This document shows, piece by piece, positions 1 to 8,898 of a DNA stretch of 64,000 nucleotides (position 1 is its first letter; each line of letters begins with the position of its first letter). This stretch comes from CALRWV02 sp943371965 (lineage in GTDB: Bacteria; Bacteroidota; JABWAT01): NCBI GenBank assembly GCA_943371965.1, contig CALRWV020000010.1, positions 32,437 to 96,436 of the forward strand, written 5' to 3'. The position numbers were made by a program, and so were the translations under genes. The notes under the pieces are model-generated. The model was given only the letters and a program-made list of their open reading frames with translations. It did not search any database and had not been told where the DNA came from.

Positions 1-2886
1 CCATCTTTCGAGTTTGATGATGTTTACCAGTTGGCGGTTTCAGTTTACAAACCCGATTTTGAGAAACCGGAAGTTCATCATTTTTCAATTCAGCCATCAA
101 AAAAAATAACATCGCGCCAGTTTCATGAATCCGGTATTTCAAGTTCAGAGCTTAAAAATTTCCAGACTTTTAAACTTCAGAAAGACCAGATCGAATCAGT
201 ATTGTCTGAAAGTGATATCATTTTCTATTTTGGAGGAAAGAAAGAAAAAGCGCGTTTGCAGTTTCTTTTCAGTGAAACAGTTTCTGGAAAATTGGCAAAT
301 CTGAAGCTGACTGTTCAATTGCTGTTTCCTTTTGTTGAAAAGTTTTCCATCAAAGATGTCGCAGCATTTATATACAAAGATTTCAAGGGATTCAAACCTT
401 CAATTGAGGCCCAGTTAAAGGTTTTAAGTGATTTTTGTATTTATGCACATGACCGGTATTTAACTGATGAATCACTTCGGTTTATGATTCAAAATCTGAA
501 AGTTCTCTCAACAACTGATCTTAATTTTTTCTTTATCGGACAAATTCTTCCGCAACTTCATCTGATTGATTCCTTTCAAATTCATCAGCCTTCTTTGTTA
601 CTAGAAGCAGCAAATGAACCCATCAATCTGGAAAATTTCTGCAGAACTATTTTGCGCCCTAAAACGGGTGGCGAAGTCAACCTTCCAACATATCCCGAAG
701 AAAATGAAATAAGACCTATTTCTTTGGAAACGATTGAAAGTTATCTGAATTCACCAATTTTGGGAAACCGTGAAAAATCATTCGAAAAACGGCCTGAACA
801 GGTAGGATATGCACAACGAGTTTCCGAAGCCATTAATCAGCAGGAAACTTTATTGATCGAAGCTGGAACCGGAACCGGAAAAACGCTCGGATATTTATTT
901 CCTGCGATGGAATATCTTCGGTTGAATCCGGGAAAAAGAATCATTATTTCAACTGCGATGAAAAATCTGCAGCATCAGATTTTCTGGAATGAGATTACAC
1001 GGATAAAACGGTTTTTTCCGGAAGCATTCAGCCACACCAAAATTTCAATTTTAAAGGGGAAGTCAAATTATCTCTGCATCGGAAATCTGAAAAAATGGCT
1101 CAAAACACAGTGGAGTGAAGGACTTTTTAATTTTTCTAAAGACGAATATGTAGCTTCACTTTATCTTTTGAATCTCGCCAGTTACCGGAATCTGGTCGAT
1201 ATCGAAAGTATTCCGGCAGAAATTCATGAGCGGTTTCCTGAGTTGAACGAATGGATTGAACATCTCCGTTCCGATATTGTTTGTTTCAAGGGAAGTTGCA
1301 ATCATTCGCCAAATTGTCTTTATGATTTGAACTTGCGTGAAGCAGATAAAAGTCAACTTATTATAGTAAATCACGCAAAATTCCTGAATCTACCTCCAAC
1401 GCTTTTGAGTAATGCTGCTGCTATTATTATTGATGAAGCAGATTTGTTTGCAGGATATCTGAAAAGTTCTTTGTCGGTTGAAGTTTCTTCCTGGGATGTG
1501 AAAAAATTGCTTTCATCAGCATACAGCAAAAAGGGAAAATCGGGTTGGTTGCGTCAACTGAAAAATCAGAAAAGTTCAGAAATTCTTGATCAGATTGATG
1601 AATTGCTTCAGGGAGTTGAAGCCGGATATGGAAAAGTTTCCCTTTCAATGTATAAAAAAGCTCCCAGAAAAAACGCAAATATATATTTACCCGAATTGCA
1701 GGATTTCTCATCGGATTATGAAATCAAAAGTGAACTGAATCCGCTGATTGAACCGGTAAATGATTTGTTTGACTTGATTTCAGATGCAATGGCAGAAGAA
1801 AAACTGAAAATTCCTGAACCGGTCAGTGGTGCATTCCACATTTTTTTCAGCAAACTCGAATCGCTTCATGACGGATTAAACGCATTTTGCAGCGATTATC
1901 CGACCAAAACGTATTGCCATTATTTTACTTTCAAAGACGATGACTGGATGTTGGGAAAACGGGCTGTTTACCTTCACGATAAATTCAAACATTCATTTCA
2001 CGAACTTGTTCCTTCGTGGATTTTCACATCAGCAACTTTAACTTTGGATGGAAAATTTGATCACTTCGTCAACGAACTTGGTTTCGATATAGAAGAAGTT
2101 CATGTAAAAAAAGTTACCTCACCGTTTCAGTACCGAGATCAGGCTGCTTTGGTTATTTCAAACTGGATTCCGCAATTTTCGTATTCCAACAGCATCGACC
2201 GCGACAAATGGAATAAATTGGTAATCAATACATCCGGTTATTTGGCTTCTGTCTGCAATGGAAGAACACTGATTCTATGCACTTCTTATGAACAGATGAA
2301 TTTTATTTTCAACGATATTGCTTCACCGCTTGAATCAATTGGAATAACGGTTCTGAAACAGGAAGGTGCAAGTATTGATATCATTAACGAATTTTTTGAA
2401 AAAGAGCATTCTGTTTTGATTGGTGTTGACCGTTTGTGGACGGGTGTTGATTTTCCGGGAACAACTTTAAGTCAGTTGATCATTGTGAAATTGCCGTTTA
2501 ATTCACTTGATGAGCCTGAAATGAAACACAGGCAGCATGTTGATAAACAATTTTTCTGGGATTATTACAATGGTTTGGCGAAACTCAAATTCCGGCAGGG
2601 AGTTGGGAGATTGATCCGCTCAAGGAAGGATGTTGGAGTTGTAGTTGTTTTGGATCAACGTTTGAATCAGGGAAAAAACCGTTCTTTTATTTTCAATTTG
2701 CCTGAAATGCCGGTCTACAATTACAAAACAATTGAGGAATGTTCAGATTTCCTGATCAGAAAAATTGACCTGAAATCTGAATACACTCAGCGTTTGGAAG
2801 AAATTGCTCCGGTATTAAGTAAGTTTCAGTCAGTCTTGTTATCTTTGCAGCGAAATGTCAGAAATGAGGAAATGAATGGGTTTTGA
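1..2886 (+). CDS. dinG: DinG/XPD-type ATP-dependent DNA helicase with degenerate exonuclease-like N-terminus (5' partial)
   Basis: Superfamily 2 helicase expected to unwind DNA 5'->3' in repair. The frame is open to base 1, so the true start lies upstream; the first start-like codon inside is TTG at 31. Numbering from that codon, Walker A EAGTGTGKT is at 277-285, the DEAD box at 468-471, SAT at 667-669 and motif VI QGVGRLIRS at 856-864. Cys349, Cys418, Cys423 and Cys429 have the spacing of the XPD/DinG iron-sulfur cluster. Residues 1-150 resemble a worn DnaQ-type exonuclease domain without a clear acidic active site; this is inference. The end overlaps the rhodanese gene by 11 bp. Confidence 0.9.
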   Translation, partial: PSFEFDDVYQLAVSVYKPDFEKPEVHHFSIQPSKKITSRQFHESGISSSELKNFQTFKLQKDQIESVLSESDIIFYFGGKKEKARLQFLFSETVSGKLANLKLTVQLLFPFVEKFSIKDVAAFIYKDFKGFKPSIEAQLKVLSDFCIYAHDRYLTDESLRFMIQNLKVLSTTDLNFFFIGQILPQLHLIDSFQIHQPSLLLEAANEPINLENFCRTILRPKTGGEVNLPTYPEENEIRPISLETIESYLNSPILGNREKSFEKRPEQVGYAQRVSEAINQQETLLIEAGTGTGKTLGYLFPAMEYLRLNPGKRIIISTAMKNLQHQIFWNEITRIKRFFPEAFSHTKISILKGKSNYLCIGNLKKWLKTQWSEGLFNFSKDEYVASLYLLNLASYRNLVDIESIPAEIHERFPELNEWIEHLRSDIVCFKGSCNHSPNCLYDLNLREADKSQLIIVNHAKFLNLPPTLLSNAAAIIIDEADLFAGYLKSSLSVEVSSWDVKKLLSSAYSKKGKSGWLRQLKNQKSSEILDQIDELLQGVEAGYGKVSLSMYKKAPRKNANIYLPELQDFSSDYEIKSELNPLIEPVNDLFDLISDAMAEEKLKIPEPVSGAFHIFFSKLESLHDGLNAFCSDYPTKTYCHYFTFKDDDWMLGKRAVYLHDKFKHSFHELVPSWIFTSATLTLDGKFDHFVNELGFDIEEVHVKKVTSPFQYRDQAALVISNWIPQFSYSNSIDRDKWNKLVINTSGYLASVCNGRTLILCTSYEQMNFIFNDIASPLESIGITVLKQEGASIDIINEFFEKEHSVLIGVDRLWTGVDFPGTTLSQLIIVKLPFNSLDEPEMKHRQHVDKQFFWDYYNGLAKLKFRQGVGRLIRSRKDVGVVVVLDQRLNQGKNRSFIFNLPEMPVYNYKTIEECSDFLIRKIDLKSEYTQRLEEIAPVLSKFQSVLLSLQRNVRNEEMNGF
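2840..2847 (+). promoter_or_regulatory. Bacteroidota-type -7 element inside the dinG 3' end
   Basis: TATCTTTG matches the TAnnTTTG -7 consensus of the primary sigma factor in Bacteroidota. It sits 29 bp before the rhodanese start and could give that gene its own transcript. No good -33 TTTG is seen at the usual distance, so the call is moderate. Confidence 0.4.
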
Positions 2887-3286
2887 TTCTATCATAATTG
2901 TAATAATTGCCGGAATAATTCTGTATAAATTCGGGGAAATGTTTTATATCAAATTCCGTGGCGGAAAGTTTGAAAAACTGAACATTGCTGAATTCCGTGA
3001 ATTCATGAAAACAAAAAAAACGAATGTGGATTTTCTTCTGATTGATGTTAGAAATGAATCTGAGCAAAAAGTTGGGAAGATTGGCGGATCAATAAATATA
3101 CCGCTTGATCAGATTTCGGCTGATGAATTGAGAGTTCAGAGATTTAAAGATAAACCAATCATCATTTACTGTGAATCCGGATCAAGAAGCAAAAAAGCTG
3201 CAACCAAACTCGCAAAAAAAGGATTTACCAATCTTTATTATTTGGCAGGTGGTCATAAGCTTTGGCGAGGAGATGCCGGATTATAA
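2876..3286 (+). CDS. Membrane-anchored rhodanese-domain sulfurtransferase
   Basis: 136 aa. A hydrophobic segment at residues 5-17 should anchor the protein in the inner membrane. A single rhodanese domain follows (about 35-136), with IDVRNESE near 56-63 and the active-site loop CESGSRSK starting at Cys99, the residue that would carry a persulfide. The length fits single-domain GlpE/PspE-like proteins. The start overlaps the end of dinG by 11 bp, so the two may be translationally coupled. The sulfur donor and acceptor cannot be inferred. Confidence 0.88.
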   Translation: MGFDSIIIVIIAGIILYKFGEMFYIKFRGGKFEKLNIAEFREFMKTKKTNVDFLLIDVRNESEQKVGKIGGSINIPLDQISADELRVQRFKDKPIIIYCESGSRSKKAATKLAKKGFTNLYYLAGGHKLWRGDAGL

Positions 3287-3426
3287 ATTTAATGGTTAAA
3301 ATAAACTGGAATCCTTGACAAAAGAATATCCTGTTTTTACTTTAGCATCAGTTCTTATTTAGATATTGTTCTTTAGAAACTATGTTCACCCACAGGAACC
3401 CACTTGCCTGAGGTGTAACTAGTACA

Positions 3427-3527
3427 GGAGTGAGGTTTGGGGACACCTCGCTCCGCCTGTCAGGGGTAAGGTTGGGGACACCTTACTCCGCCTGTCAAGG
3501 GGGAAGGTTCGGGGACTTCCTTCCCCC
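3427..3527. repeat. Three tandem imperfect hairpin repeats, unit about 36 bp
   Basis: Three consecutive units each form a hairpin. Arms are 3427-3436/3445-3454 (10 bp, one G-T), 3463-3472/3480-3489 (10 bp, one G-T) and 3499-3507/3519-3527 (9 bp, perfect). Each loop contains GGGGAC, and units 1-2 and 2-3 are joined by CCGCCTGTCA. Arm sequences differ between units but stay complementary. The tract is much more GC-rich than its surroundings and lies in the 339-bp gap between the rhodanese and PpiC genes. The rest of the gap shows nothing but the promoter at 3591. Confidence 0.8.
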
Positions 3528-3590
3528 ACTTTTTCTTACCATAATTCAAATCTAACTCAATTCAATTTTTTAACTGCAAATTTATTTTGG

Positions 3591-3598
3591 TATATTTG
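3591..3598 (+). promoter_or_regulatory. Bacteroidota-type -7 promoter element upstream of the PpiC gene
   Basis: TATATTTG fits the TAnnTTTG consensus, 28 bp before the ATG at 3626, with a T-rich stretch near the expected -33 position. It makes an upstream TTG start at 3587 untenable, because the promoter would lie inside the coding region. Confidence 0.6.
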
Positions 3599-3625
3599 CC
3601 GCTTATTATTTTTTTAGGAAGTCCA

Positions 3626-4576
3626 ATGAAATCAAATTTAGTGTTAGTATCGATCCTGGCTTTTTTGTTTGTTGCCTGTTCAGGTAAATTGAAAGATGGC
3701 GAAGAGCTGAGAATCGAAGATGTTTCAGTAAGTAAAGACAGAATTGATAAAATTATCAATAATAGAATGAAACAACTGGCTATGAGAGGAACTCCTCTTA
3801 GTGCTGATGACAGTGCGAAATTCAGAAAATATGTTCTTGATGATATGACAGGTCAGACATTATTTGCTCTAAAAGGAATGAAAGACGGAATTGTTGCTGA
3901 TACTTCTGAAGTAAACAGAACCATATCACAAATGAAAGCTTCCTTCAAATCAGATTCAGCTTTAACAAAAAGTCTTGATGAATACGGTTTAACTTATGAT
4001 GTTTGGGTTGAAGAAGTAAAACGTAATTCTGTTGCGAGTCAGTTTCTGAAAAAAACTATTTTTGACGTTGTGACTGTACCGGATTCCTTTTATGTGGATT
4101 CACTTTCAAGTGCCATGAAAAGTGAACAGATAAAAGCTTCACATATTTTATTGAATGTTGATCCGAGTGCTTCTCAGGAAGTTTCTTCAAAACAACTGAA
4201 CAAATTGACTGATATCAGAAAACAGATTGTTGCTTCAAAAGGATCAAATTTTGCTTCTCTTGCAAAAAAATATTCTGATGATAAAGGGTCTGGCGCAAAG
4301 GGTGGTGACCTGGGTTATTTCGCACGTGGTTCAATGGTTCAGGAATTTGATGCTGTTGCCTTTACACTTCCAATCGGTGAAGTTTCTGATGTTTTCAGAA
4401 CCCAATTCGGTTATCATATTTTAAGAGTTGAAGACAAGAAACTGACTGAAGCTCCAAAAGAACAGGTACAGCAGTATGCTTTGGCTTATACGAGAAGAAA
4501 AATATCAATGAAACTTCTTGAAGATCTGAAAAAAGAATTCAAAATTTTAACCATTGATTCTGAAAAGAAATCCTAA
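3626..4576 (+). CDS. Peptidyl-prolyl cis-trans isomerase, PpiC/parvulin type, lipoprotein
   Basis: 316 aa. The start at 3626 is preceded by AGGAAG and followed by a lipoprotein signal (MKSNLVLVSILAFLFVAC) with lipobox FVAC, so the protein is exported and lipidated at Cys18. The N-terminal half is helical and SurA/PrsA-like. The parvulin domain spans about 168-268, with ASHILL, GDLGYFARGSMV and a C-terminal FGYHILRV. The family catalyses proline isomerisation and helps fold exported or outer-membrane proteins. The upstream in-frame TTG at 3587 is rejected because a promoter covers it. Confidence 0.88.
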   Translation: MKSNLVLVSILAFLFVACSGKLKDGEELRIEDVSVSKDRIDKIINNRMKQLAMRGTPLSADDSAKFRKYVLDDMTGQTLFALKGMKDGIVADTSEVNRTISQMKASFKSDSALTKSLDEYGLTYDVWVEEVKRNSVASQFLKKTIFDVVTVPDSFYVDSLSSAMKSEQIKASHILLNVDPSASQEVSSKQLNKLTDIRKQIVASKGSNFASLAKKYSDDKGSGAKGGDLGYFARGSMVQEFDAVAFTLPIGEVSDVFRTQFGYHILRVEDKKLTEAPKEQVQQYALAYTRRKISMKLLEDLKKEFKILTIDSEKKS

Positions 4577-4579
4577 ATA

Positions 4580-4711
4580 ATGGGAACAGTTTTCAGAAGT
4601 ATTTTCAGGTACGGATTAATCATTTTGGTATTGGTTGCTGCGATAAAGGGAATAGTAACCTGCAATGAATACAAAGAATCTTCTGAATCTGTAGAGATTA
4701 AAAGTAAATAA
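4580..4711 (+). CDS. Small predicted membrane protein (43 aa)
   Basis: This short frame begins 3 bp after the PpiC stop and ends just before the terminator at 4715. It encodes a basic N-terminus, one hydrophobic segment (about residues 12-28) followed by TCNEY, then a charged tail. The segment might be a membrane anchor or a signal sequence with the Cys at its end. Position in the transcript and termination directly after its stop support a real gene. No family is recognised. Confidence 0.45.
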   Translation: MGTVFRSIFRYGLIILVLVAAIKGIVTCNEYKESSESVEIKSK

Positions 4712-4714
4712 AAA

Positions 4715-4745
4715 AAAATCCCGTCAAACTGACGGGATTTTTTTA
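4715..4745 (+). terminator. Rho-independent terminator
   Basis: Perfect 12-bp stem (4715-4726 with 4730-4741), 3-nt loop and a T-run, directly after the PpiC/small-protein genes. The A-run on the other side lets it also serve the minus-strand TPR gene. Confidence 0.9.
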
Positions 4746-4766
4746 TTCCTTCGTGTTCTTGGTGGA

Positions 4767-5105
4767 TTAAAATCCGTCTTCATTCAAAAGTTCATTCAAA
4801 GCAGTCATCAATTCAGATTTTGCATGAGTATTTCCTGATTTTGTTGAAATGGAAATTCCATCGCGGAAGATTTTTTCCGCTTTTTCTGCTTCACCGGTTG
4901 AGACAAATATTTTTCCCAATTGATAGTAAGTTCCAATGTAATCAGGATCGCGCTTAATCAATTCTTCAAAATAAGAAACAGCCTCCTTAATCTCGCCTGA
5001 TTTATATAACTCAAGACCAATTGCGTATCTGGAAAAAGAATCATTCGGGTCTTTTGCAAGAAATTCATGCAATCTTTTCATTCTCAACTGTGATGCATCT
5101 GACAT
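4767..5105 (-). CDS. Tetratricopeptide-repeat protein
   Basis: 112 aa. The start at 5105 (MSDASQLRMKRL) has AGGAAT at good spacing; the frame extends upstream to 5159 but without a better site. Two to three TPR helices pairs are visible: residues about 18-50 (AIGLELYKSGEIKEAVSYFEEL) and 52-85 (YQLGKIFVSTGEAEKAEKIF). There is no signal peptide, so it is probably a cytoplasmic scaffold. The partner is unknown. It is transcribed divergently from the zinc-ribbon gene. Confidence 0.75.
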   Translation of the reverse strand: MSDASQLRMKRLHEFLAKDPNDSFSRYAIGLELYKSGEIKEAVSYFEELIKRDPDYIGTYYQLGKIFVSTGEAEKAEKIFRDGISISTKSGNTHAKSELMTALNELLNEDGF

Positions 5106-5189
5106 TTTAATTCCTGGAAATATTTGATTGAATTTAATTGAAACATTTTCGGTTATCAACTACTTTCACTGAAACAAAATTTAAAGATT

Positions 5190-5396
5190 ATGGCTGACAT
5201 AAAATCAAAAAATCCTGCATTGATTTCAGTTCTCTGGTGTGATTCCTGCAATGCCCGTCCAACTTATCTGATAAAAGGGTACAAGTGTCCGGAATGCGGA
5301 AATGAAACCATCAGGAAAGAAGTCCCAAAAGAAATTGCTTATACGAAAAAACAAATCGAACCTGAAAATGATGCTTTATCTTGGTTGGATGGATAA
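5190..5396 (+). CDS. Small zinc-ribbon protein
   Basis: 68 aa. Two CxxC pairs (CDSC at 17-20 and CPEC at 33-36) form a rubredoxin-like zinc ribbon, followed by a charged tail ending in ALSWLDG. It is probably a small nucleic-acid- or protein-binding accessory factor; no specific family is recognised. It starts 84 bp from the TPR gene start on the other strand, so the two may share a divergent control region. Confidence 0.6.
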   Translation: MADIKSKNPALISVLWCDSCNARPTYLIKGYKCPECGNETIRKEVPKEIAYTKKQIEPENDALSWLDG

Positions 5397-5425
5397 ATAA
5401 ACGCTGAAACCAATTCAGCGTTTAT
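5397..5425. terminator. Perfect hairpin between convergent genes
   Basis: 12-bp perfect stem (5397-5408 with 5414-5425) and 5-nt loop, between the zinc-ribbon gene and the minus-strand TonB receptor. T-tracts are weak on both sides, so bidirectional termination is inferred. Confidence 0.6.
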
Positions 5426-5433
5426 CAAAAGCA

Positions 5434-7827
5434 TTACAGTTTTAATCTCAATTGTGCGAAAAAATTCCGTTCTGCCGCAGGAAAGTAAAGCACCTCTCCA
5501 AAAGAAACTTCAGCTCTCGAAATAATGGGTCTATCAAAAACATTATTTACAAAGAAACCTGCTTCAAACGATTTAACTCCAACCAAATATCCAAAATCAT
5601 AAAAAACAGATAAATCGGTTAATATATAGGCTGGAATTTCATATAGATTTCCGTTATCTGCATAATACTTTCCAACAAATTTGGTTTTTGCATTTGCTGA
5701 AAATGATTCCTGAAAATATGAATAAGAAAGATTTGCAACAAGAGATGGAAATCCAGCAATTTTATTATCATCAAAGTTTGTTTTCTGATAGTCATCATTT
5801 GCTTTTTCATAAATTTCATGCTTAATGAATTTGTTTTCAGAAGCAGCGAAATTCCAGGTTATCCTGTTGTTTTGGTTTAAATTAAGCGAAGATTCCAGTT
5901 CAATTCCATAATGAAGTGATGATTCTGCATTACCCAAAACAGGAACACCGTAGGCAGCCAATTTCCCGGATTTTACAATTTCATTTTTGAAAAGCATATA
6001 ATAAAAATTGAGTTTGTGGGTTACTTTTTCCTGAGAAAAACTACCACCCAATTCAACATTGTAAACAGATTCAGGTTTCACGTTTGGCTTATTGAAATCA
6101 AATTCAACCGGTTTGTTGTCAGCATCAAATTTGGTTATTTCGTAATTGGGAATTGAAGCATTTGCTCCTGCATCAAACAGCTCAATCAATCTCGGTTCTC
6201 TGGAAGAATACGCAATTGAAAGGTATAAAAGTGATTTTTCTTCTGGTGTGTAACTGATTCCAAATTTAGGTGATAAAAAGTAAAATGGCGTTTCGAATGA
6301 ATACAAAGGTCCATAAGCCAATAATTTTTGTTCAATTGAATATTGAATGAATGATCCCTGTAAAGAAGCCATTCCAATGAATTTATCTGCAAATGGAATT
6401 TCGATAGTTGAAAAAGCGGAAACTGTTTTTTTTCCACCCTCAAAATCATTGAATTTGGTTTTTTCAACAGGAAATCCATCAGAAAACTGAATTGATTTAT
6501 AATGATGGGAATGATGAAATTTAAAATCAGTACCACCGGTAAAAGTAAAAGCATCGGATGAGTAGGTTACACGGGAAATCAAACCAATCTGGTCATTATC
6601 AACAGATTCACGTGTGTAATTGGTTTTAATCGAATCTAAAATATTTATCCCTTTTGATGAAGTACTGACACCAAATTCTGAAAAAGGATATTCCCAGTAA
6701 TCAGGATACTGAATATCAAAATATCCTCTTCCCATTACGTAATAAAGGGAATTGGAAAGATTCAGTTTTTCAGAAATATTCCAGTCGTGAATCAGCTCAA
6801 AATGTGGTTGGTTGTAATGTTCACTGTCAAAGGAAAGGGAATTTCCTTTTCTGTCAGTTTCATACTCTGATTTGGTCAATCCGTTATAGGCAAGATTATC
6901 TTTTACAGGTCCGCCGTAAGCCTGAAAACGAAATGTGTAAGTTTCACCGTAATCAAATAATCCCAGAAAATAAGAAGTCATATCAACATCCGAATGTTTC
7001 CGGTATCCATCACTTAATGTTTTACCAATTTTGACGTTAACAGCAAATTCATTCAGGAATACGCCTGAATTATAATCAATAGAATATTTTTTTGTATTAT
7101 AAGAACCGGTCCCGATTAATACGGAAACGGATTGATTGGGGGATTTCTGCTTGGTTTTCAGGTTTATATTTCCGCCAATTCCAGTACTTCCCAAAAACGA
7201 ACCTGTTGTTCCACGCTGGATCTGAATATCTTCAGTATATCCCATCAAATCCGGCAAATCAATCCAATAAACATTATGGTCTTCAGGATCATTTTGTGGA
7301 ATATTATTTACGGTAACATTTATTCTCCGTTGATCAAATCCCCTCATGGATAGATATGAATATCCTATCCCATTCCCGTTTTCACTGTAAAAAGTAACGT
7401 TCGGAGTGTTTGAAAGTAAAACCGGAACATCCTGAGCATAAAATGATTTTGAAATTTCCTCAGCGTTCAAATTTGTAACGGTTGCTGGAGTCTTTTCAGT
7501 TGTGATTCTGTTGGAAGAAATGATGATTTCATTCATTTCCAAAGATTTCGGAACTAGAAAAACAGTAAGTGCCGTATGACCTGAAATTGTCAGCTTTTGC
7601 TTTTGGTACCCGATAGAACTGATTTCAATCGTGTTGATATTCTGATTCGAATGATCAAGAGAAAATTTTCCATCAGAATCGGAAGAAGTTCCAATTTTGG
7701 AATTTTCAAACACAATGGATGCATTTTCAACAGGAAGTTTTGTTTCCGAATCAATGATTTTTCCAGTGATTTGCCCAAACAAACCAAAAGGAAATGCAAG
7801 CAGATAAGTAAGAAGTATTTTTTTCAT
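5434..7827 (-). CDS. TonB-dependent outer-membrane receptor under a TPP riboswitch (predicted thiamin uptake)
   Basis: 797 aa. A signal peptide (ends near FGQ, residue 19) precedes a carboxypeptidase-regulatory-like domain (about 20-95), a plug domain (about 110-225, with SMRGFDQRR) and a 22-strand-type barrel ending in an aromatic-rich strand. Receptors of this class import substrates too large or scarce for porins, energised by TonB-ExbBD. The 5' leader carries a clear TPP aptamer (7902-7977), so thiamin or a thiamin precursor or phosphate is the likely ligand; this matches thiamin-regulated outer-membrane receptors predicted in Bacteroidetes. No thiamin biosynthesis gene is adjacent. Confidence 0.9.
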   Translation of the reverse strand: MKKILLTYLLAFPFGLFGQITGKIIDSETKLPVENASIVFENSKIGTSSDSDGKFSLDHSNQNINTIEISSIGYQKQKLTISGHTALTVFLVPKSLEMNEIIISSNRITTEKTPATVTNLNAEEISKSFYAQDVPVLLSNTPNVTFYSENGNGIGYSYLSMRGFDQRRINVTVNNIPQNDPEDHNVYWIDLPDLMGYTEDIQIQRGTTGSFLGSTGIGGNINLKTKQKSPNQSVSVLIGTGSYNTKKYSIDYNSGVFLNEFAVNVKIGKTLSDGYRKHSDVDMTSYFLGLFDYGETYTFRFQAYGGPVKDNLAYNGLTKSEYETDRKGNSLSFDSEHYNQPHFELIHDWNISEKLNLSNSLYYVMGRGYFDIQYPDYWEYPFSEFGVSTSSKGINILDSIKTNYTRESVDNDQIGLISRVTYSSDAFTFTGGTDFKFHHSHHYKSIQFSDGFPVEKTKFNDFEGGKKTVSAFSTIEIPFADKFIGMASLQGSFIQYSIEQKLLAYGPLYSFETPFYFLSPKFGISYTPEEKSLLYLSIAYSSREPRLIELFDAGANASIPNYEITKFDADNKPVEFDFNKPNVKPESVYNVELGGSFSQEKVTHKLNFYYMLFKNEIVKSGKLAAYGVPVLGNAESSLHYGIELESSLNLNQNNRITWNFAASENKFIKHEIYEKANDDYQKTNFDDNKIAGFPSLVANLSYSYFQESFSANAKTKFVGKYYADNGNLYEIPAYILTDLSVFYDFGYLVGVKSFEAGFFVNNVFDRPIISRAEVSFGEVLYFPAAERNFFAQLRLKL

Positions 7828-7901
7828 CGTCGCCCCTATTTTATAGGAGCGGAGTTAACAGGTTGGAAAAAGATCAGAGATTTAAAGGATCAGATTCCTG
7901 T

Positions 7902-7977
7902 TTCCCTCCGCTGGTATTATCCAGATCAGGTTAAAGGGTATAATCTCAGTTTATGAAATAAATCCACAAACACCCCT
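7902..7977 (-). promoter_or_regulatory. TPP (thiamin pyrophosphate) riboswitch aptamer
   Basis: On the minus strand the leader shows the TPP signatures in order: GGGGTG, ACTGAGA, CCCTTTAACCTGATCTGG, AATACCAGCGGAGGGAA. A possible switching helix pairs CTCCGCT just before the start (plus-strand 7848-7854) with the aptamer closing strand AGCGGAG (plus-strand 7906-7912). Ligand binding would change access to the leader near the receptor start at 7827. Aptamer identity is secure; the switching helix is inference. Confidence 0.93.
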
Positions 7978-8154
7978 AACAGACTCACACGGTGTGAGAC
8001 TGATGCAAAGTTCGGTTTATCTGGCTGAATAAGCAACCTTATTACAAAACAAATACAATTCAGATACATTTCTTTCACGAATCTCTTACAAAAAACAGAC
8101 ATTCCACTATAAAAACATAACGAACTTCATTTCAACTCATGAACTGGAGGCAAT

Positions 8155-8817
8155 ATGAGACAGTTTTCAGAAATCAATAACTCACACAGGAAAACTTGGA
8201 ACAAATATGTTGAACTATCGGCTGTATTTACAATCCTTTTTCTCATCACCGGTTTCTATTCGTTTCCCAAATTGGAAAATAAATCTGTTCTGGTTCCCGT
8301 TTATTATGATGATCCAATTCAAGTTGTTGATATTATTCCAACCAGACAAGTTAAATTGCAGACAATGCCTCAATTCATTAAAACACCAAAAAAAATTTTG
8401 AGTGTATACAAGCCAGTTAATGATTTGAAGATTGATATAGTTGAATTGGAAAAATCAAAATATGAAATTGATATGTCCCTTGCAGAACCGTCGATTAATG
8501 CTGATTCAAATGAGGATTCTACAATAGATTTTCAGGAATTATCAGAAATTCCTGAAATAAAGTCAGTTGGACATAAACTTAAATATCCTTCACTTGCACA
8601 AAAAGCGGGAATTGAAGGAACAGTTTCAATAAAAGCAATGATTGATAAAGATGGAAATGTGTTTACGGCAGAACTTTTGAAATCAGTTGGTGCAGGTTGT
8701 GATGAGGAAGCTTTGGAATATGTTAAAGAGTTGCGATTCAAACCAGGAACCCAACGTGAAAAACCGGTAAAAGTTTGGATGGTAATTCCTGTAAAATTCA
8801 AGTTGAAAAGCAGATAA
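8155..8817 (+). CDS. Energy transducer TonB (first copy)
   Basis: 220 aa. The start has GGAGG at good spacing. A single N-terminal membrane helix lies at about residues 20-38. A periplasmic linker, here poor in proline, leads to a TonB C-terminal domain at about 135-220, with LKYPSLAQKAGIEGTV and ending KVWMVIPVKFKL. It would couple the inner-membrane proton gradient to TonB-dependent receptors. No exbB or exbD is nearby. The 327 bp between the receptor and this gene contain the riboswitch and no other clear element. Confidence 0.85.
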   Translation: MRQFSEINNSHRKTWNKYVELSAVFTILFLITGFYSFPKLENKSVLVPVYYDDPIQVVDIIPTRQVKLQTMPQFIKTPKKILSVYKPVNDLKIDIVELEKSKYEIDMSLAEPSINADSNEDSTIDFQELSEIPEIKSVGHKLKYPSLAQKAGIEGTVSIKAMIDKDGNVFTAELLKSVGAGCDEEALEYVKELRFKPGTQREKPVKVWMVIPVKFKLKSR

Positions 8818-8834
8818 ACTTACTACCTGATTTG

Positions 8835-8866
8835 TTTGACATTCAAAAACCTGAAATCTATATTCG
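8835..8866 (+). promoter_or_regulatory. Promoter for the second TonB gene
   Basis: TTTG at 8835-8838, 20 bp, then TATATTCG at 8859-8866, one base from TAnnTTTG. The start codon follows 33 bp later. Confidence 0.5.
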
Positions 8867-8898
8867 TTTAATTAAAAATTGAATCTGTTGGAGTTTAA

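Noticed and set aside
3587..3625. TTG start for the PpiC lipoprotein
   Set aside because: A promoter -7 box covers it, and the ribosome site and lipoprotein signal fit the ATG at 3626.
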